Of a stretch of 15,321 nt of DNA, positions 14,966-15,321 are shown one piece after another. The position numbers and the translations under genes are program-made. This DNA comes from Gracilaria caudata (taxonomy: Eukaryota > Rhodophyta > Florideophyceae > Gracilariales > Gracilariaceae), in the NCBI GenBank assembly GCA_030374735.1, contig JASCIV010000611.1:1-15321 (forward strand). Reading direction: 5' to 3'. Under the pieces are notes generated by a model. That model did not search any database. It saw nothing but the letters and a program-made list of their open reading frames with translations, and was not told the DNA's origin. How positions within the stretch are numbered: position 1 is the stretch's first letter; every line of letters begins with the position of its first letter.

Positions 14966-15321
14966 TCATTGAATCTTTCTCGCCTTGCCCCGCTGAGCAA
15001 AGCCCCGTTTTCCAACCATATCCACCACATATTTGCTAATCTTAAACTTTCCCACCTTGCGGTTGTCATCACCATCCGCCCTGGTCTTGCTCGATTCTCC
15101 TTCACCGAAATCGTCTTTGCTGTGCTTTTTCTTCTTTTTCTTCTTCTTCTTACCTTCCCGAACCTCATCTTCTGACCGCTTGCGTTTCTTGTTCTTCTTT
15201 GTGTCCGAAGAATGCGGGCCATTCACGCCGTTCTTAAACCCGGTTTCACTTTTTGGGACGAAAACGATATCGTCGGACTCTACAGCACTCATGGACTTTC
15301 CGCTGTCATCAGCATGACTTG
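14966..15321 (-). CDS. Small lysine-rich, probably nuclear protein; 5' end may lie beyond the window
   Basis: The ATG at 15292 gives a 108-residue product ending at TGA 14966-14968. The frame also stays open from that ATG to the right window edge (nine more codons including DDSGKS), so the true start may be outside. The protein is very hydrophilic: an acidic N-terminus (SAVESDDIVFVPKSETG), a basic patch KKNKKRKR (32-39), nine consecutive Lys (48-56), then a non-repetitive C-terminus KFKISKYVVDMVGKRGFAQR. The basic runs are nuclear or nucleolar targeting-like. I do not recognise the family. It is convergent with the Myb-like frame, 79 bases away. The longer frame overlapping it on the same strand is Arg-rich, crosses the Myb-like gene and looks like a shadow. 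That this is a real gene is likely but not certain. Confidence 0.5.
   Translation of the reverse strand, partial: SHADDSGKSMSAVESDDIVFVPKSETGFKNGVNGPHSSDTKKNKKRKRSEDEVREGKKKKKKKKKHSKDDFGEGESSKTRADGDDNRKVGKFKISKYVVDMVGKRGFAQRGKARKIQ

Noticed and set aside
14749..15222. 157-codon minus-strand Arg-rich frame
   Set aside because: It overlaps both the Lys-rich gene in another frame and the end of the Myb-like frame; its Arg-rich part is the frame-shifted reading of the Lys codons.
15033..15317. Plus-strand frame with a poly-Phe/Leu run
   Set aside because: It is the complement of the poly-Lys codons, not a membrane protein.
1..15321. CRISPR array, bacterial defence locus or prophage
   Set aside because: No regularly spaced repeats and no bacterial gene organisation; the genes are clearly eukaryotic.

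Overview
The window looks like nuclear DNA of an intron-poor, compact eukaryote. A red alga (Rhodophyta, probably a florideophyte-like genome in which dense gene blocks sit beside transposon debris) fits best. The grounds are four confidently recognised housekeeping genes that all read through without introns, close divergent and convergent spacing, and an abrupt change into decayed LTR-retrotransposon and DNA-transposon sequence. The assignment is inference: an intron-poor oomycete or other protist is not excluded.

Layout. Bases 1-2680 (minus) hold the N-terminal 893 codons of midasin (MDN1/Rea1), cut by the left window edge. It diverges from HBS1 (3642-5834, plus) across about 960 bases of apparent promoter/5' leader. 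HBS1 converges on V-ATPase subunit D (6073-6891, minus). Subunit D in turn diverges from HMG-CoA synthase (7321-8751, plus) across about 430 CpG-rich bases. An upstream reading frame there ends exactly on the HMG-CoA synthase start codon.

From about 9000 to 12140 the sequence is one plus-strand relic of a Ty1/copia-type polyprotein. It runs protease, integrase, reverse transcriptase, RNase H, is broken by many stops and frameshifts, and shows no recognisable gag or LTRs. From 12204 to 14886 there are two plus-strand pieces of a PIF/Harbinger-type DNA transposon: a truncated DDE transposase and, 1.4 kb downstream, a Myb/SANT-like (DUF6818-type) DNA-binding protein interrupted by one in-frame stop. 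Between them is non-coding or decayed sequence with hairpins, a short repeat pair, a CCAAT/TATA cluster facing left, and a possible minus-strand decayed frame. At the right edge a small lysine-rich, probably nuclear, protein (minus) runs to or past the window end.

The host genes serve ribosome assembly (MDN1), rescue of stalled ribosomes (HBS1), vacuolar acidification (subunit D) and mevalonate synthesis (HMG-CoA synthase). They share promoters by position rather than forming one pathway. I found no tRNA, rRNA, CRISPR array or novel defence-like system. The least explained sequence lies between 12750 and 14000.
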